A stretch of 64,000 nt of DNA from Algoriphagus aestuarii (GTDB lineage Bacteria; Bacteroidota; Bacteroidia; Cytophagales; Cyclobacteriaceae). The notes under the pieces were generated by a model, which did not search any database, was not told where the DNA came from, and saw nothing but the letters and a program-made list of their open reading frames with translations. The translations under genes and the position numbers were made by a program. Shown here piece after piece: positions 1 to 8,619 of this stretch (its first letter is position 1; the number at the start of each line of letters is the position of its first letter). Location of the stretch: positions 37,267-101,266 of the forward strand of contig JAFIDK010000009.1 of assembly GCA_017051695.1 (NCBI GenBank), in the 5' to 3' direction.

Positions 1-265
1 ATTGCATGTCTAAGTTTTCTTTTAGATCCCTGATAAACTTTGCACTTTTCATTTTTTTAACCCGTAATTCCATTCTTCGGGCATGAGAGTAGGATTGTGC
101 TTCCAGCTGGAGGTAGAGTTCCCAATCATATGCCTTTGCAGTAAACCTATGTGCTCCATATTGGTGCAGGTTATGCTTTTCGATCCTACTATCGACAGAT
201 TCCAGTGTAATCCCTGTATAGAATTTATTTAAGGAAGGACTAAAAAGAATATAGCAAACCGGCAT
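1..265 (-). CDS. GIY-YIG domain protein (partial, 3' end outside window)
   Basis: Reading the minus strand from the ATG at 265 gives an open frame of 88 codons that runs off the left edge. It begins MPVCYILFSPSLNKFYTGIT, the usual start of the small GIY-YIG family (CYIL...YTG). Later comes an HR-x-TAKAYDWEL stretch and a basic ARRMELRVKKMK helix, as in YhbQ/UPF0213-like single-domain GIY-YIG proteins of Bacteroidota (about 80-100 residues). The family fold is a nuclease fold, but most stand-alone copies have no proven substrate. The missing part is probably only a few residues. The gene lies just downstream of the tRNA terminator and is read in the same direction as the tRNA. Confidence 0.8.
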   Translation of the reverse strand, partial: MPVCYILFSPSLNKFYTGITLESVDSRIEKHNLHQYGAHRFTAKAYDWELYLQLEAQSYSHARRMELRVKKMKSAKFIRDLKENLDMQ

Positions 266-292
266 TTGATCAGAGTTAAAGAGCTAAAAATA

Positions 293-322
293 AAAAAGGC
301 TGGAAAACAATCCAGCCTTTTT
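293..322. terminator. Bidirectional hairpin terminator behind the tRNA
   Basis: A 12-bp perfect stem (AAAAAGGCTGGA paired with TCCAGCCTTTTT) closes a 6-nt loop. It has an A-run on one side and a T-run on the other, so it can terminate transcription on either strand. It sits immediately downstream of the minus-strand tRNA. Confidence 0.85.
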
Positions 323-323
323 G

Positions 324-397
324 TGGGCCCACCTGGGCTCGAACCAGGGACCACCTGATTATGAGTCAGGTGCTCTAACCAACTGAGCTATAGGCCC
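324..397 (-). tRNA. tRNA with CAU anticodon, probably tRNA-Ile2 (lysidine type)
   Basis: The minus strand folds into a full 74-nt cloverleaf. The acceptor stem is GGGCCTA/TGGGCCC with one G-U pair, the D-arm contains AGTTGGTTA, the anticodon stem is CCTGA/TCAGG around loop CTCATAA, the T-loop is TTCGAGC, and the discriminator is A. CCA is not encoded. CAU could be elongator Met or Ile2. The acceptor pairs C4-G69 and C5-G68 are those known to favour TilS lysidine modification in E. coli tRNA-Ile2, which tips the call to Ile2; that assignment is inference. Confidence 0.9.
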
Positions 398-500
398 CAA
401 AATTAAAACCGTTTGATTTTGGCTTCTATCAAGCTTTAAACCTTGGTTTTGGGAGTGCAATGTTACATATTTGAAGTCATATACACAACCAAATTTCTTC

Positions 501-1130
501 ATGAAAATCATTCCAGACGTAGATTTTTTGATTTTTGATCTCGGTAATGTGATTATTGATATTGACTATCATCATTCATTGGATTTAATAAAAAAGGAAC
601 TTCCTGAAAATCATCATGATAGGGCTGATGCGTTTTATTTGACGGATTTTCACAAAAAATATGAAAAAGGAGAGTTAGATTCTGAAAAATTCAGGAATGA
701 AGTTAGGTTATACTTTGAGCAAGACTGGACAGACGAAAAGGTGGATTTGTTGTGGAATTCCCTTTTGAAAGAAATACCCCAAGAGAGAATTGATTTGGTT
801 AGTGGGTTGAAGGAAAAATACAATCTGGGAATATTGAGCAATACCAATGAAATCCACATCGATGCCGTATTTAAAATGTTGAATAAAAACTTCAACTTAG
901 AAAATTTTGATTCCATCTTCCATCATGTCTTTTTGAGCCATGAAATGGGAATGGCCAAACCTTCAGCTGAAATTTACCTAAGTATGGTCAATCAGCTGGA
1001 AACCAAACCAGAAAGAATTGTTTTTTTTGATGATTTAGAAGCAAATGTCAAGGGAGCTGCTTCTATTGGAATCCATGCTGTTCATGTCACAGGACCTCAA
1101 GTGATATTTGATTATTTAAAGCATGCATAG
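501..1130 (+). CDS. HAD superfamily hydrolase (subfamily IA)
   Basis: A haloacid-dehalogenase-type phosphatase of about 209 residues. Motif I is FDLGNV (Asp13), motif II is LSNTN (about 113), motif III is the Lys in MAKPS (about 153) and motif IV is FFDDLE (about 177). The region between motifs I and II is the helical cap typical of subfamily IA, variant 3 (YihX/epoxide-hydrolase-N-terminal-like). The substrate is probably a small phosphate ester but cannot be told from sequence. The frame is open from a TTG at 471, but that codon lies inside a near-consensus -7 box (466-473, with TTTTG at 447-451), so ATG 501 is preferred. The stop overlaps the next start by 8 bases, which suggests translational coupling to the membrane protease. 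Confidence 0.85.
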   Translation: MKIIPDVDFLIFDLGNVIIDIDYHHSLDLIKKELPENHHDRADAFYLTDFHKKYEKGELDSEKFRNEVRLYFEQDWTDEKVDLLWNSLLKEIPQERIDLVSGLKEKYNLGILSNTNEIHIDAVFKMLNKNFNLENFDSIFHHVFLSHEMGMAKPSAEIYLSMVNQLETKPERIVFFDDLEANVKGAASIGIHAVHVTGPQVIFDYLKHA

Positions 1131-2232
1131 CAAAAAAGAATACCTTATACACGGACTTTTATTTCTTTTAACTCTGATTACAGCAACCCTTGCAGGTGGA
1201 GAATGGGTATTTGGAAAATCAGTTTTGGCTTCGGGTGATCAGGCTCTTACTAGTGATGATTTCTGGAAGGCAACGGCATTTTCTATTCCTTTTATCGGGA
1301 TTTTGCTGGTGCATGAACTGGGACATTATTTTACTTCTGTTTATCATAAAGTAAAATGTAGCCTGCCTTTTTTCATGCCTGCTTGGTTTGGTTTTATAGG
1401 AATCCCATCGATCGGTACATTTGGAGCAGTAATCCAAATGAAAGGGTTTGTAAATAGCAGGAAAAAATTCTTTGATATTGGCGTTGCCGGTCCTTTGGCA
1501 GGATTTGTAGTGGCTCTAGTACTATTGATCTATGGTTTTTCTACATTACCTCCAGCGGATTATATTTATCAGGTTCATCCAGAATATGCGGACCCTAACT
1601 TCCAAGGATATGGTGATGATGTGATGGATTTTGAGCTTGGTTCCAATTTACTCTTTTGGGGGCTAGGTGAAGTTTTTGCTGACCCTGAGAGACTTCCTGA
1701 GATGTCTGAAGTGATTCATTATCCATTTTTATTTGCCGGGTATCTTTCATTGTTTTTTACGGCATTGAACCTCCTTCCCATTGGTCAGCTCGATGGAGGT
1801 CATGTGATTTTTGGATTGTTTCCCAGAAATCACCAATGGATATCCTTAGTCACTTTTACAGGTTTTTTGGCCTTTGCTGGGATGGGTTTCATTAAACCAA
1901 ATCTGCCTTTGGAAGACTTGCTCCTTTGGACTCCGATTTATTTGGGATATCTCTATCTATGTTACAGCAAGTCTGGATTGTCTGTGCAGAATAAGCTGAC
2001 GATAATTTTTACTATGGCAGCTTTACAGTACACTTTGTCGTTTTTCTTTCCGCTTTGGGAAGGGTATCATGGTTGGCTGTTTTTTGCCTTTCTATTGGGT
2101 AGAATAATGGGAGTGAGGCATCCTGAAGTATCAGGTTATAAAGAGCTGAATACGACTAGAAAAATAATCGGCTGGATTGCAATTTTGATTTTCCTGATCA
2201 GTTTTGCTCCAGAGCCATTTGTCTTTAAATAA
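1123..2232 (+). CDS. Site-2 protease family (M50) membrane metalloprotease
   Basis: A 369-residue integral membrane protein with the intramembrane zinc metalloprotease signature. HELGH lies at residues 64-68 in a membrane segment, and the third ligand motif is in NLLPIGQLDGGH (Asp about 224). The segments SIPFIGILLVHELGHYF and IGTFGAVIQMKG match the plant EGY/cyanobacterial S2P-like branch rather than RseP, and there is no PDZ domain. At least seven hydrophobic segments are visible, with extra ones after the active site. The likely role is cleavage of membrane-bound regulators or cleared signal peptides. It overlaps the HAD gene by 8 bases and is followed directly by a terminator. Confidence 0.85.
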   Translation: MHSKKEYLIHGLLFLLTLITATLAGGEWVFGKSVLASGDQALTSDDFWKATAFSIPFIGILLVHELGHYFTSVYHKVKCSLPFFMPAWFGFIGIPSIGTFGAVIQMKGFVNSRKKFFDIGVAGPLAGFVVALVLLIYGFSTLPPADYIYQVHPEYADPNFQGYGDDVMDFELGSNLLFWGLGEVFADPERLPEMSEVIHYPFLFAGYLSLFFTALNLLPIGQLDGGHVIFGLFPRNHQWISLVTFTGFLAFAGMGFIKPNLPLEDLLLWTPIYLGYLYLCYSKSGLSVQNKLTIIFTMAALQYTLSFFFPLWEGYHGWLFFAFLLGRIMGVRHPEVSGYKELNTTRKIIGWIAILIFLISFAPEPFVFK

Positions 2233-2258
2233 AAAAACTCCCTTACGGGAGTTAGTTT
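2231..2258. terminator. Hairpin terminator between convergent genes
   Basis: ACTCCC-TTAC-GGGAGT is a 6-bp stem with a 4-nt loop, preceded by seven A and followed by a T-rich stretch. It lies between the converging protease and rhodanese genes and can serve both. Confidence 0.75.
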
Positions 2259-2261
2259 TAA

Positions 2262-2558
2262 TTAAAGATTATTGTAAGCCATAATGCCACCAGGTACATT
2301 CCGGACTTTGGTAAATCCTTTGCTCTCCAAAAACTTCTTGGCATTGCTGCTACGAGCACCTGATCTGCAGTGAACGACAATCTCTTGGTCTTTATACTGC
2401 TCTATTTCATCGAGTCTATTTGGTAAATCTCCCAATGGGATATTTTTTGCCCCGATATTTTCATCATCATATTCCCATTCTTCACGAACATCGATGAACA
2501 CAAATTTCTCTTTTTTATCCAGTCTTGCTTTTAAGTCTTCTACTGTAATATCTTCCAT
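2262..2558 (-). CDS. Single-domain rhodanese-like protein
   Basis: A 98-residue rhodanese fold with no signal peptide. The persulfide-forming Cys64 sits in the loop HCRSGARS, whose first six residues (CRSGAR) form the usual GlpE/PspE-type active-site loop. FIDVREEWEYDDENIGAKNIP is the conserved N-terminal rhodanese motif. It probably transfers sulfane sulfur in the cytoplasm; the acceptor is unknown. It is the last gene of a minus-strand run (PASTA protein, exported protein, rhodanese) with 4-base gaps, though its function looks unrelated to theirs. Length and motifs are normal. Confidence 0.88.
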   Translation of the reverse strand: MEDITVEDLKARLDKKEKFVFIDVREEWEYDDENIGAKNIPLGDLPNRLDEIEQYKDQEIVVHCRSGARSSNAKKFLESKGFTKVRNVPGGIMAYNNL

Positions 2559-2562
2559 AATT

Positions 2563-4383
2563 CTATTTAACTAATATTCGAATTGAATTGGGACCCGCCT
2601 CTGTGATAACATGAATTACATAGATCCCAGGATGCTGTCCCGTAAAATTAATAATTTCCCCTTCTTGGCTATGCTCCCGGGTAAGAAAAATCTCTCTTCC
2701 AAATGAGTCAAAGATTCTTAACTCACTATAACTGCCTTCCATGTTGAGGAAATTCTCTACTGGGTTAGGATAATATTTCAACCGGCCTTCCGGCGCAATG
2801 ATATCCTCAAATGGCTTTTCCTTCGAAATATGAGGGCGAATCATCAAGGCTCCTTGTACTTGGTTGTTTTGTTGCCAAGCACCGGCTACATTGTAAAAAA
2901 GCATTTCTCCTTGGTCATTCGATTTATCAAGGCCCACGTGGATGAAATCATTGGTAAACTGCCCATATCCTATATAAAATTCACCTTGGACTTGAATATT
3001 GGTATCTAGAGAATAAAAGAGGAATTCTTGCCCAGCTTCTTTCACAGGGATTAAATCCTCTTTTCGGAAAATCGGATCTTTCTCTAAATCCTCCCAAACC
3101 AAAATATCAATAGCTTGATTTGCTTGATTTGCATTGGTGAAGTTAATCGATATGCCTTTTAAATAGACTTCTTCCGGTGTTTCGTATTTGATGGCCAGCA
3201 TCCCGGATTTTTGGTTAATCCCAGCTGCATAATCGGCAGAGCCATGATCATAGGCAAAGAAATCGTGCAGAGGGAAGTAAGTCTTGACGGTGTCATTTAA
3301 TCTAAAATCCACTTGAGAATAAAAGGTGGTGTCGCCGCTGCTTACTTCAAAATAGTCAGTGTCACCAGTCACTAGGGAAGTGGTGATTTCCAGCATAGAT
3401 TCTCCGGTAGGAGCAGGGACTTCTTCAAATTCCGCACTCTCAAAATTTCTCCTCTCATTGGAATTAGGAACAGGGTTGAAAGGAGTGTTTCTATTGATAT
3501 CAACAGAAGAATTGGTTAAAGTGTCACGAACTTGGATGGAATACTCCATTGCCCTAAATCTGTTTTCAAGATTTAAAAATTGGTTTTCGATAGTAGTCCA
3601 AAGGCCGGATTGATACGCTGCAAAGAGTTCATAGGGATAAGCACCATAATTTCCCAATGTGGCATGATTAGGCAGAGTAAGACTTCTGTCCTTATAAAAC
3701 AGGTCGTTTTCTGATCTATTGTAATTCAGATATACATAGTCCAAAATCCAACTGTCAAATGGGCCAATTTGTCTTCCATCTGCTACAAATCTAAACTGAA
3801 ATGTATCATGTTGGAATGATGGAGTGACTTCGACAATAGATTGGGAAAACTTGTTCCGATCTTCTTCAATCCCACCAAGTTGAGTCCAAACAGTTGTCCA
3901 AGATCCGTTTTCATTTAGAAATTGAAGTGATAACTGGTCATTTCCATCTGGGAATTCTGCTTTGCCACCAGCTTGCCAGAAGAAACTCAAGAAAAGTAAA
4001 TTTGAGGATTGACCAGAAAGGTCAAATGGTTTGGAAGTCAATATATCTGTGATCCCAATATCTCTTTGGGAAAGCGAGTAGGGTTTTCCATTCGCATCTA
4101 CACCATTAAATAATACTTGGCCGATGGATGGAGCATCAATACCAATCGTTTCGGTATAAGAAACACCTTCAAGATCCCACTTCAGCGTATCAAGTCCTTG
4201 GGAGAAATCATCCCAAAAAGGAACTGAGTTCCCTTCCTGAATCCGAAAGATTGAACTCGCCCTTTTTGGGGTTTTTAATTGATGAACAGGAGTAAACTCC
4301 ACAATCTGTGCACTAGATTCAGAAACCAATCCTAAATCTAGCATCAAAAAAAGTAGTAGAATTATGTAAAGGCTTTTGCCCAT
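2563..4383 (-). CDS. Exported protein with T9SS type A sorting domain
   Basis: A 606-residue protein with an N-terminal signal peptide (hydrophobic run LYIILLLFLMLDLGLV, cleavage near SSA/Q25). The C-terminal 70 residues look like a type IX sorting domain: YYPNPVENFLNM, then a LRIFDSFGREI strand, then HPGIYVIHVITEAG and a basic end. The family therefore predicts passage through the outer membrane via T9SS and attachment or release. The middle consists of beta-rich segments (FWDDFSQG, LFLSFFWQAGG, FQFRFVADG) like the MAM/jelly-roll domains of Cytophagales surface proteins; no catalytic motif is seen. It is 4 bases downstream of the PASTA gene, so the two are probably cotranscribed. Confidence 0.8.
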   Translation of the reverse strand: MGKSLYIILLLFLMLDLGLVSESSAQIVEFTPVHQLKTPKRASSIFRIQEGNSVPFWDDFSQGLDTLKWDLEGVSYTETIGIDAPSIGQVLFNGVDANGKPYSLSQRDIGITDILTSKPFDLSGQSSNLLFLSFFWQAGGKAEFPDGNDQLSLQFLNENGSWTTVWTQLGGIEEDRNKFSQSIVEVTPSFQHDTFQFRFVADGRQIGPFDSWILDYVYLNYNRSENDLFYKDRSLTLPNHATLGNYGAYPYELFAAYQSGLWTTIENQFLNLENRFRAMEYSIQVRDTLTNSSVDINRNTPFNPVPNSNERRNFESAEFEEVPAPTGESMLEITTSLVTGDTDYFEVSSGDTTFYSQVDFRLNDTVKTYFPLHDFFAYDHGSADYAAGINQKSGMLAIKYETPEEVYLKGISINFTNANQANQAIDILVWEDLEKDPIFRKEDLIPVKEAGQEFLFYSLDTNIQVQGEFYIGYGQFTNDFIHVGLDKSNDQGEMLFYNVAGAWQQNNQVQGALMIRPHISKEKPFEDIIAPEGRLKYYPNPVENFLNMEGSYSELRIFDSFGREIFLTREHSQEGEIINFTGQHPGIYVIHVITEAGPNSIRILVK

Positions 4384-4387
4384 TTAT

Positions 4388-5149
4388 TTAAAAATTTTCC
4401 TTGGAGATCCAAAGCTCAATTAACTCTCCTGTTTTAACCTGAGTTCCTGCTGCTGGAGTTTGCATAAATATTTTGCCTGACGGTACGGTGTCATTATCCA
4501 CAAAGTTTTTATTTCCAACCCGTAATCCTGATCCTAAAATCAAAAATTCAGCATCTATTTCATCCATCTTGGATAGGTTAGGAACTTCCAAAATCTGATT
4601 ACCTAAACCATCTCCTACCACCAAATCAATCCTGGCACCTTTCGGAATTTCAAATCCTTCTGGCACATTGACACCTCTATATTTTTGCTCCAAGACAACG
4701 TTGATTCCGATGTCTGGAACATAGACAATATCACCTCTTTCCAATCCCATATTTGAAAGGATTTCCTGCACATTTTTCAAAGGCGTATTGATCAGATTTG
4801 GCATTTTCAACATGGGTGCATTCCGGGCATTCAAAGTCAGATACACTTTACGACCAGTTTTGACCTGAGAATTTGCCTCAGGAAATTGCTTCAAAACAGC
4901 CAAAGGCTTCAAATCAGTACTAAATCCGGAATCCACTGAAACCTCGTATTCCAAACTTGCATTTTCCAGGATATCTATTCCCTCATCATAAGTATATCCA
5001 TTTAGGTCTGGAACTGAGACTGTTTCCCCATGATTGGTATACATGGGCAAATAGAGTTTCAGAAACAGGAAACCCAGTAAAACCGAAAGACCGATTACGA
5101 TAAAAGTATGAATTAAGATTTTTCGTATTGAATAATTGAAGAAACTCAT
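4388..5149 (-). CDS. PASTA domain membrane protein
   Basis: A 253-residue protein with a short cytoplasmic N-terminus, one membrane segment (about residues 12-32, HTFIVIGLSVLLGFLFLKL), and then about three PASTA repeats. The repeats are marked by VPDLNGYTYDEGIDIL (about 45), MPNLINTPLKNVQEIL (about 115) and VPNLSKMDEIDAEFLI (about 190), each followed by a strand with a P-x-G-x-V type turn. PASTA domains bind muropeptides or uncrosslinked peptidoglycan in Ser/Thr kinases and PBPs. Here no kinase or transpeptidase is attached, which is the usual arrangement in Bacteroidota. The protein probably sits in the inner membrane facing the periplasm. The downstream T9SS gene follows after 4 bases. Confidence 0.88.
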   Translation of the reverse strand: MSFFNYSIRKILIHTFIVIGLSVLLGFLFLKLYLPMYTNHGETVSVPDLNGYTYDEGIDILENASLEYEVSVDSGFSTDLKPLAVLKQFPEANSQVKTGRKVYLTLNARNAPMLKMPNLINTPLKNVQEILSNMGLERGDIVYVPDIGINVVLEQKYRGVNVPEGFEIPKGARIDLVVGDGLGNQILEVPNLSKMDEIDAEFLILGSGLRVGNKNFVDNDTVPSGKIFMQTPAAGTQVKTGELIELWISKENF

Positions 5150-5233
5150 TGTTGAAATTTAGGATAGCTAAAGATACATGGGAATTTCAAACCCTACAAC
5201 GTCAGGATTTTCAAAAACCAGCTAAATCCCTGA

Positions 5234-5265
5234 CAAAAAATAAGCCGAAGAATAAACTTCGGCTT
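5234..5265 (-). terminator. Terminator behind the M43 protease gene
   Basis: On the minus strand AAGCCGAAG-TTTATT-CTTCGGCTT forms a perfect 9-bp stem followed by a T-rich tail (ATTTTTTG). It lies 10 bases after the stop of the 5275-8355 gene. A second, bulged inverted repeat (GTCAGG..CCTGAC, about 5200-5234) lies just beyond it. Confidence 0.85.
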
Positions 5266-5274
5266 TAAAACAGG

Positions 5275-8200
5275 TTAATTAATAATTAAACGTCTGGTTT
5301 CCCGAATGGTAGGGCTTGTTATTTTAATGATAAATACGCCCTTGGAGAATAACTCTGTACTGAAGGAATATGTCTGGTTTAGGGTTCCCGGATAGGTTAA
5401 ATCTTGTACTACCATCCCAGCCGAAGAAATGATTTGGATAGAGACTTCTTCGTATTGGGCTAGATTAAAGGCAATATTAAAGATATCCTGGGCTGGATTA
5501 GGGTAAATGATCGTCATACCTTCTCCAGGGATTACCGGGGATGGGTTCGCACTCTGAAACAATTCGACATTATCTATATAAATAGGACTGTCTCCGGCAG
5601 TTCCGTTTTCAACAACAAATGCTACTCTAACATCGGTGTTTTCTCCCCCAGCAAAGTCAGAAAGGTTTACATATTTTCTAGCGAAATCATTGATGCTATT
5701 AGGATTGGCTTCACCTACTGAAACAGTTGAGAGTTCAGAACCACTCATTTCAGAAACGGTGATGTAAGTTTCTCCGCCATTTGCACTTGCTAAAACAGAT
5801 AGGGTAGTAGCGGGGCTTACCTCACCTGCCGCCAAATCGAAGAAGATACTCGCTTGGGATCTTCCACTCAAGTCAAAAAGAGAAGTTCCCAACCAATAAC
5901 TGTTTCCACTTGTCTGATTACGAAGTATAGCTAGATTATTTGACCCTTCACCGGAATTGACAGGGATGATTTCCCATGCAGTAAGATCTGATTCAGGATT
6001 GATTGTTTGATTGATAGGAGATATGGCAGTTGAATTGTTAAAATTCTGTCGCCATGGAGTCTCAATTCTATTTTCATCCTCAATCACGTATCTGGTGACA
6101 GAATTTCCATTTGACCCATTCTGATCGAAGTTCGGCCTGCTTACTTCTAATTCCAGTTTGTTTTTTCCTGATGAAGTAGAATTTGATCCAGATAGCGTAA
6201 AGCTTTCTCCAGGCTCTACGGCATCTCCAGTAGCAAGGAAAGTTTGCAGGGAAGAATTATTAACCCTTCTTGAAAAAAGAAAACTTGAAACGGGAAGATT
6301 GCCAGAATTAGTCAATAGGTAGATTTCATTATCATGGTTTCCATCGCCGATAGGACTTGGAGTGATCAATTCATTTATTACCAAACCGTAATTAAACTCC
6401 TCATTTGGAAGTACTCTGATGTTTCGGATATAAAGATTATTGCCGTAAGAGTTTTGATTGATAAATGCAAAACGGACAGTCCCCAAATCCTTAAACGCAC
6501 TCAAATTCACGATTTCGGTTCTGAACTGGGAAGAAGTACTCGGGATAAACTCATCAAGAGTTTCCTCGGAAGTTTCTAGGCTTTGGCCAAACTTCTGGTA
6601 GGTGGCATTGGCAAGATCAAAATTATTTCCGCAATCCTGAGAAACGGCAACGATCAATTGATCTTCAAATCCTGATTGTGCATAATTAGCGTAGGCCAAC
6701 TCAAACACCAGTTGTGCATTTGGATATTGCTCTAAATTGATCAAAGGAGAAATGAAATAATCCAATTCACCAGGAGCTTCATAATTATAGTTAGAAACAG
6801 TAAGGACTGGTTGGCTCACATTTGAAATCGTGAGGGTTTTTTGTTCCCAGGTAAAGTTTTCATCTGGGTTTTCTACTGTAAACTGGCCCGGGAAGGTAGT
6901 TAGATTCGCTGTAAATGGTAGTGCAATCTCCTCTTGAAGGGTAGGGTTAGAAGATTTACTATTGTTGCTTGGATTGAGGTCTTCCTGATCATTTGCCTGA
7001 ACAATCCTAAATTCTATAGTCGCTCCAGAACTTGATAAATTGAAATCATTGAAATTCAAATTGGCTCTTTCTCCTGTTTCTAGATTAAATGTGAATCTTT
7101 TGCTTTCTAATAGCACTCCTCCTCTTCTCAATTCTACCCTTCCGGATGTCAGTCTGTTATCACCGGCATTTAATACTTCTATTTTTGGGCTAATGGTAGG
7201 AGAACAAACGTAATCTGTGGGCGAAATAATCTTTGAAATTGCTAGATCGATTGCTAAGAGTTCAGGTTCCTTTGTCGCCCTGTTGTTGACCAAAGTCACC
7301 CTTCTCGGACTATTTTCCAAAACGACATTGAATCGATCTACTTGTCCTTTGGTAAACAAGTTCATGCAAGCATCTGGAGTATAATCCATGTAGTTTTGGA
7401 TCATGTCCATAGAGCCACAACTTTCACGAGTAAAAGTAGCACTACAACTGGTGTTTGAGGCATCCTGTTCTGGTGTGTCTGCCACAAAATCATCCACTCC
7501 ACATCCTCCATCGCCCCATATATGTCTTAGGCCAAAATAATGTCCCACTTCATGCGTAGCGGTTCTACCTCTGGATGCAGAAACTGCACTACCTCCCATA
7601 CCAAAATAACGGTAATCAATTGTGACCCCGTCTGTGAGAGTAGAGGTAGGAGGTGAATTTAAACCAGGTAAATCTGAAATTGGGAAAGAAGCGTATCCGA
7701 TGAATGGGTTGATCAAAGGAACAACATAAAGGTTTAAATATTCTTCAGGATTCCATTGTGATGTTTGACCGATCAGAGTCGCATCAGTTTCTGGATTGTA
7801 ACTGTTTTTTGGGCCTTGGATTCTGACAATCCCGCTAGTGGGCAATCCATTGGGGTCTTGCTTTGCTAATACAAATTCAATATTGGAATCTGCTGCTACA
7901 GGCAAAAAAGCAGCAGGAGTATTGGATGCATCCGCATTTAATCTTCTGAAATCTTCATTTAGAATCCGGATTTGTTCCAAAACCTGACTGTTGGGAACAT
8001 TGGTTCCTACTCCTTCAGCTTGACCGGTGTGAATCACATGGACTACGACTGGGATCAGGCGGACATCTGCATTGGTTTTAGCAGATAGTTGAGGATTTGA
8101 TTTTCTGGCTTCGATTTTTTGGTCTACCCAGCTTTCGAAATATTGCTTGGTTCCAAAAAATCCCAGTTCTTTTTCCTGTTTCTCTTCTAAAAAAGTATGC

Positions 8201-8355
8201 GCACATTTTCCAGTGTGCGCATGAGTGTTTCTAATTCCTATTTGACCGGTTACATCAACTAGATCAAACTGTTGGCTAAATAATGGTGAGAAAGCAAAAA
8301 TACCCCCAATGAGGAGGAGAGTGGCTTTTAAATCAAACCGTAAACCTTTTTTCAT
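5275..8355 (-). CDS. Secreted M43 (pappalysin-like) zinc metalloprotease with T9SS sorting domain
   Basis: A 1026-residue protein. The signal peptide covers about residues 1-28 (LLLIGGIFAFSPLFS/Q). The catalytic domain carries HEVGHYFGLRH at 268-278, the extended HExxHxxGxxH zinc site of metzincins, followed by the Cys-containing loop and the Met-turn-like MDYTPDACMN, as in pappalysin/cytophagalysin. After it come several beta-sandwich regions: a CARDB-like segment (about 370-470) and jelly-roll segments (about 480-640 and 760-920). The last 75 residues (IIYPNPAQDIFNIAF ... QTYSFSTELFSKGVFIIKI) are a type A T9SS domain. It is predicted to degrade extracellular protein. The gene is monocistronic or leads its run, and ends at a strong terminator. 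Size and order of domains are normal for the family. Confidence 0.9.
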   Translation of the reverse strand: MKKGLRFDLKATLLLIGGIFAFSPLFSQQFDLVDVTGQIGIRNTHAHTGKCAHTFLEEKQEKELGFFGTKQYFESWVDQKIEARKSNPQLSAKTNADVRLIPVVVHVIHTGQAEGVGTNVPNSQVLEQIRILNEDFRRLNADASNTPAAFLPVAADSNIEFVLAKQDPNGLPTSGIVRIQGPKNSYNPETDATLIGQTSQWNPEEYLNLYVVPLINPFIGYASFPISDLPGLNSPPTSTLTDGVTIDYRYFGMGGSAVSASRGRTATHEVGHYFGLRHIWGDGGCGVDDFVADTPEQDASNTSCSATFTRESCGSMDMIQNYMDYTPDACMNLFTKGQVDRFNVVLENSPRRVTLVNNRATKEPELLAIDLAISKIISPTDYVCSPTISPKIEVLNAGDNRLTSGRVELRRGGVLLESKRFTFNLETGERANLNFNDFNLSSSGATIEFRIVQANDQEDLNPSNNSKSSNPTLQEEIALPFTANLTTFPGQFTVENPDENFTWEQKTLTISNVSQPVLTVSNYNYEAPGELDYFISPLINLEQYPNAQLVFELAYANYAQSGFEDQLIVAVSQDCGNNFDLANATYQKFGQSLETSEETLDEFIPSTSSQFRTEIVNLSAFKDLGTVRFAFINQNSYGNNLYIRNIRVLPNEEFNYGLVINELITPSPIGDGNHDNEIYLLTNSGNLPVSSFLFSRRVNNSSLQTFLATGDAVEPGESFTLSGSNSTSSGKNKLELEVSRPNFDQNGSNGNSVTRYVIEDENRIETPWRQNFNNSTAISPINQTINPESDLTAWEIIPVNSGEGSNNLAILRNQTSGNSYWLGTSLFDLSGRSQASIFFDLAAGEVSPATTLSVLASANGGETYITVSEMSGSELSTVSVGEANPNSINDFARKYVNLSDFAGGENTDVRVAFVVENGTAGDSPIYIDNVELFQSANPSPVIPGEGMTIIYPNPAQDIFNIAFNLAQYEEVSIQIISSAGMVVQDLTYPGTLNQTYSFSTELFSKGVFIIKITSPTIRETRRLIIN

Positions 8356-8366
8356 TCAATATTTTA

Positions 8367-8615
8367 TTAGGCTACAGTCAGATTGATTGCCTCAACTTTG
8401 GTGATTTCTGGAATTGCTCGTTTGATTGCATCTTCCACTCCTGCTTTAAGAGTCATAGAAGACATGGGACAGGAACCACAGGACCCTAGCATTTCGATTT
8501 TCAAAACCATTTCATCCGTTAGCTCTACAATTCTCACGTTTCCACCGTCTGCTTCCAGGTAAGGACGAATTGTATCCAATGCAAACTCTATTTTACTTTT
8601 TAATTCTGATTCCAT
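8367..8615 (-). CDS. NifU-like C-terminal domain iron-sulfur scaffold
   Basis: An 82-residue stand-alone NifU C-terminal (NFU) domain. The C46-x-x-C49 pair in LGSCGSCPMS coordinates a transferable [4Fe-4S] cluster at a dimer interface. DTIRPYLEADGGNVRIV is the conserved N-terminal motif of the family, and its length matches single-domain Nfu proteins of Bacteroidota. It starts 4 bases after the stop of the Mrp-type ATPase, so the two form one unit that builds and delivers Fe-S clusters in the cytoplasm. The M43 protease gene that starts behind it probably has its own promoter. Confidence 0.92.
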   Translation of the reverse strand: MESELKSKIEFALDTIRPYLEADGGNVRIVELTDEMVLKIEMLGSCGSCPMSSMTLKAGVEDAIKRAIPEITKVEAINLTVA

Positions 8616-8619
8616 TTTA

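Noticed and set aside
471-500. TTG start for the HAD hydrolase
   Set aside because: The codon falls within the likely -7 promoter element, and the HAD motif I spacing fits ATG 501.
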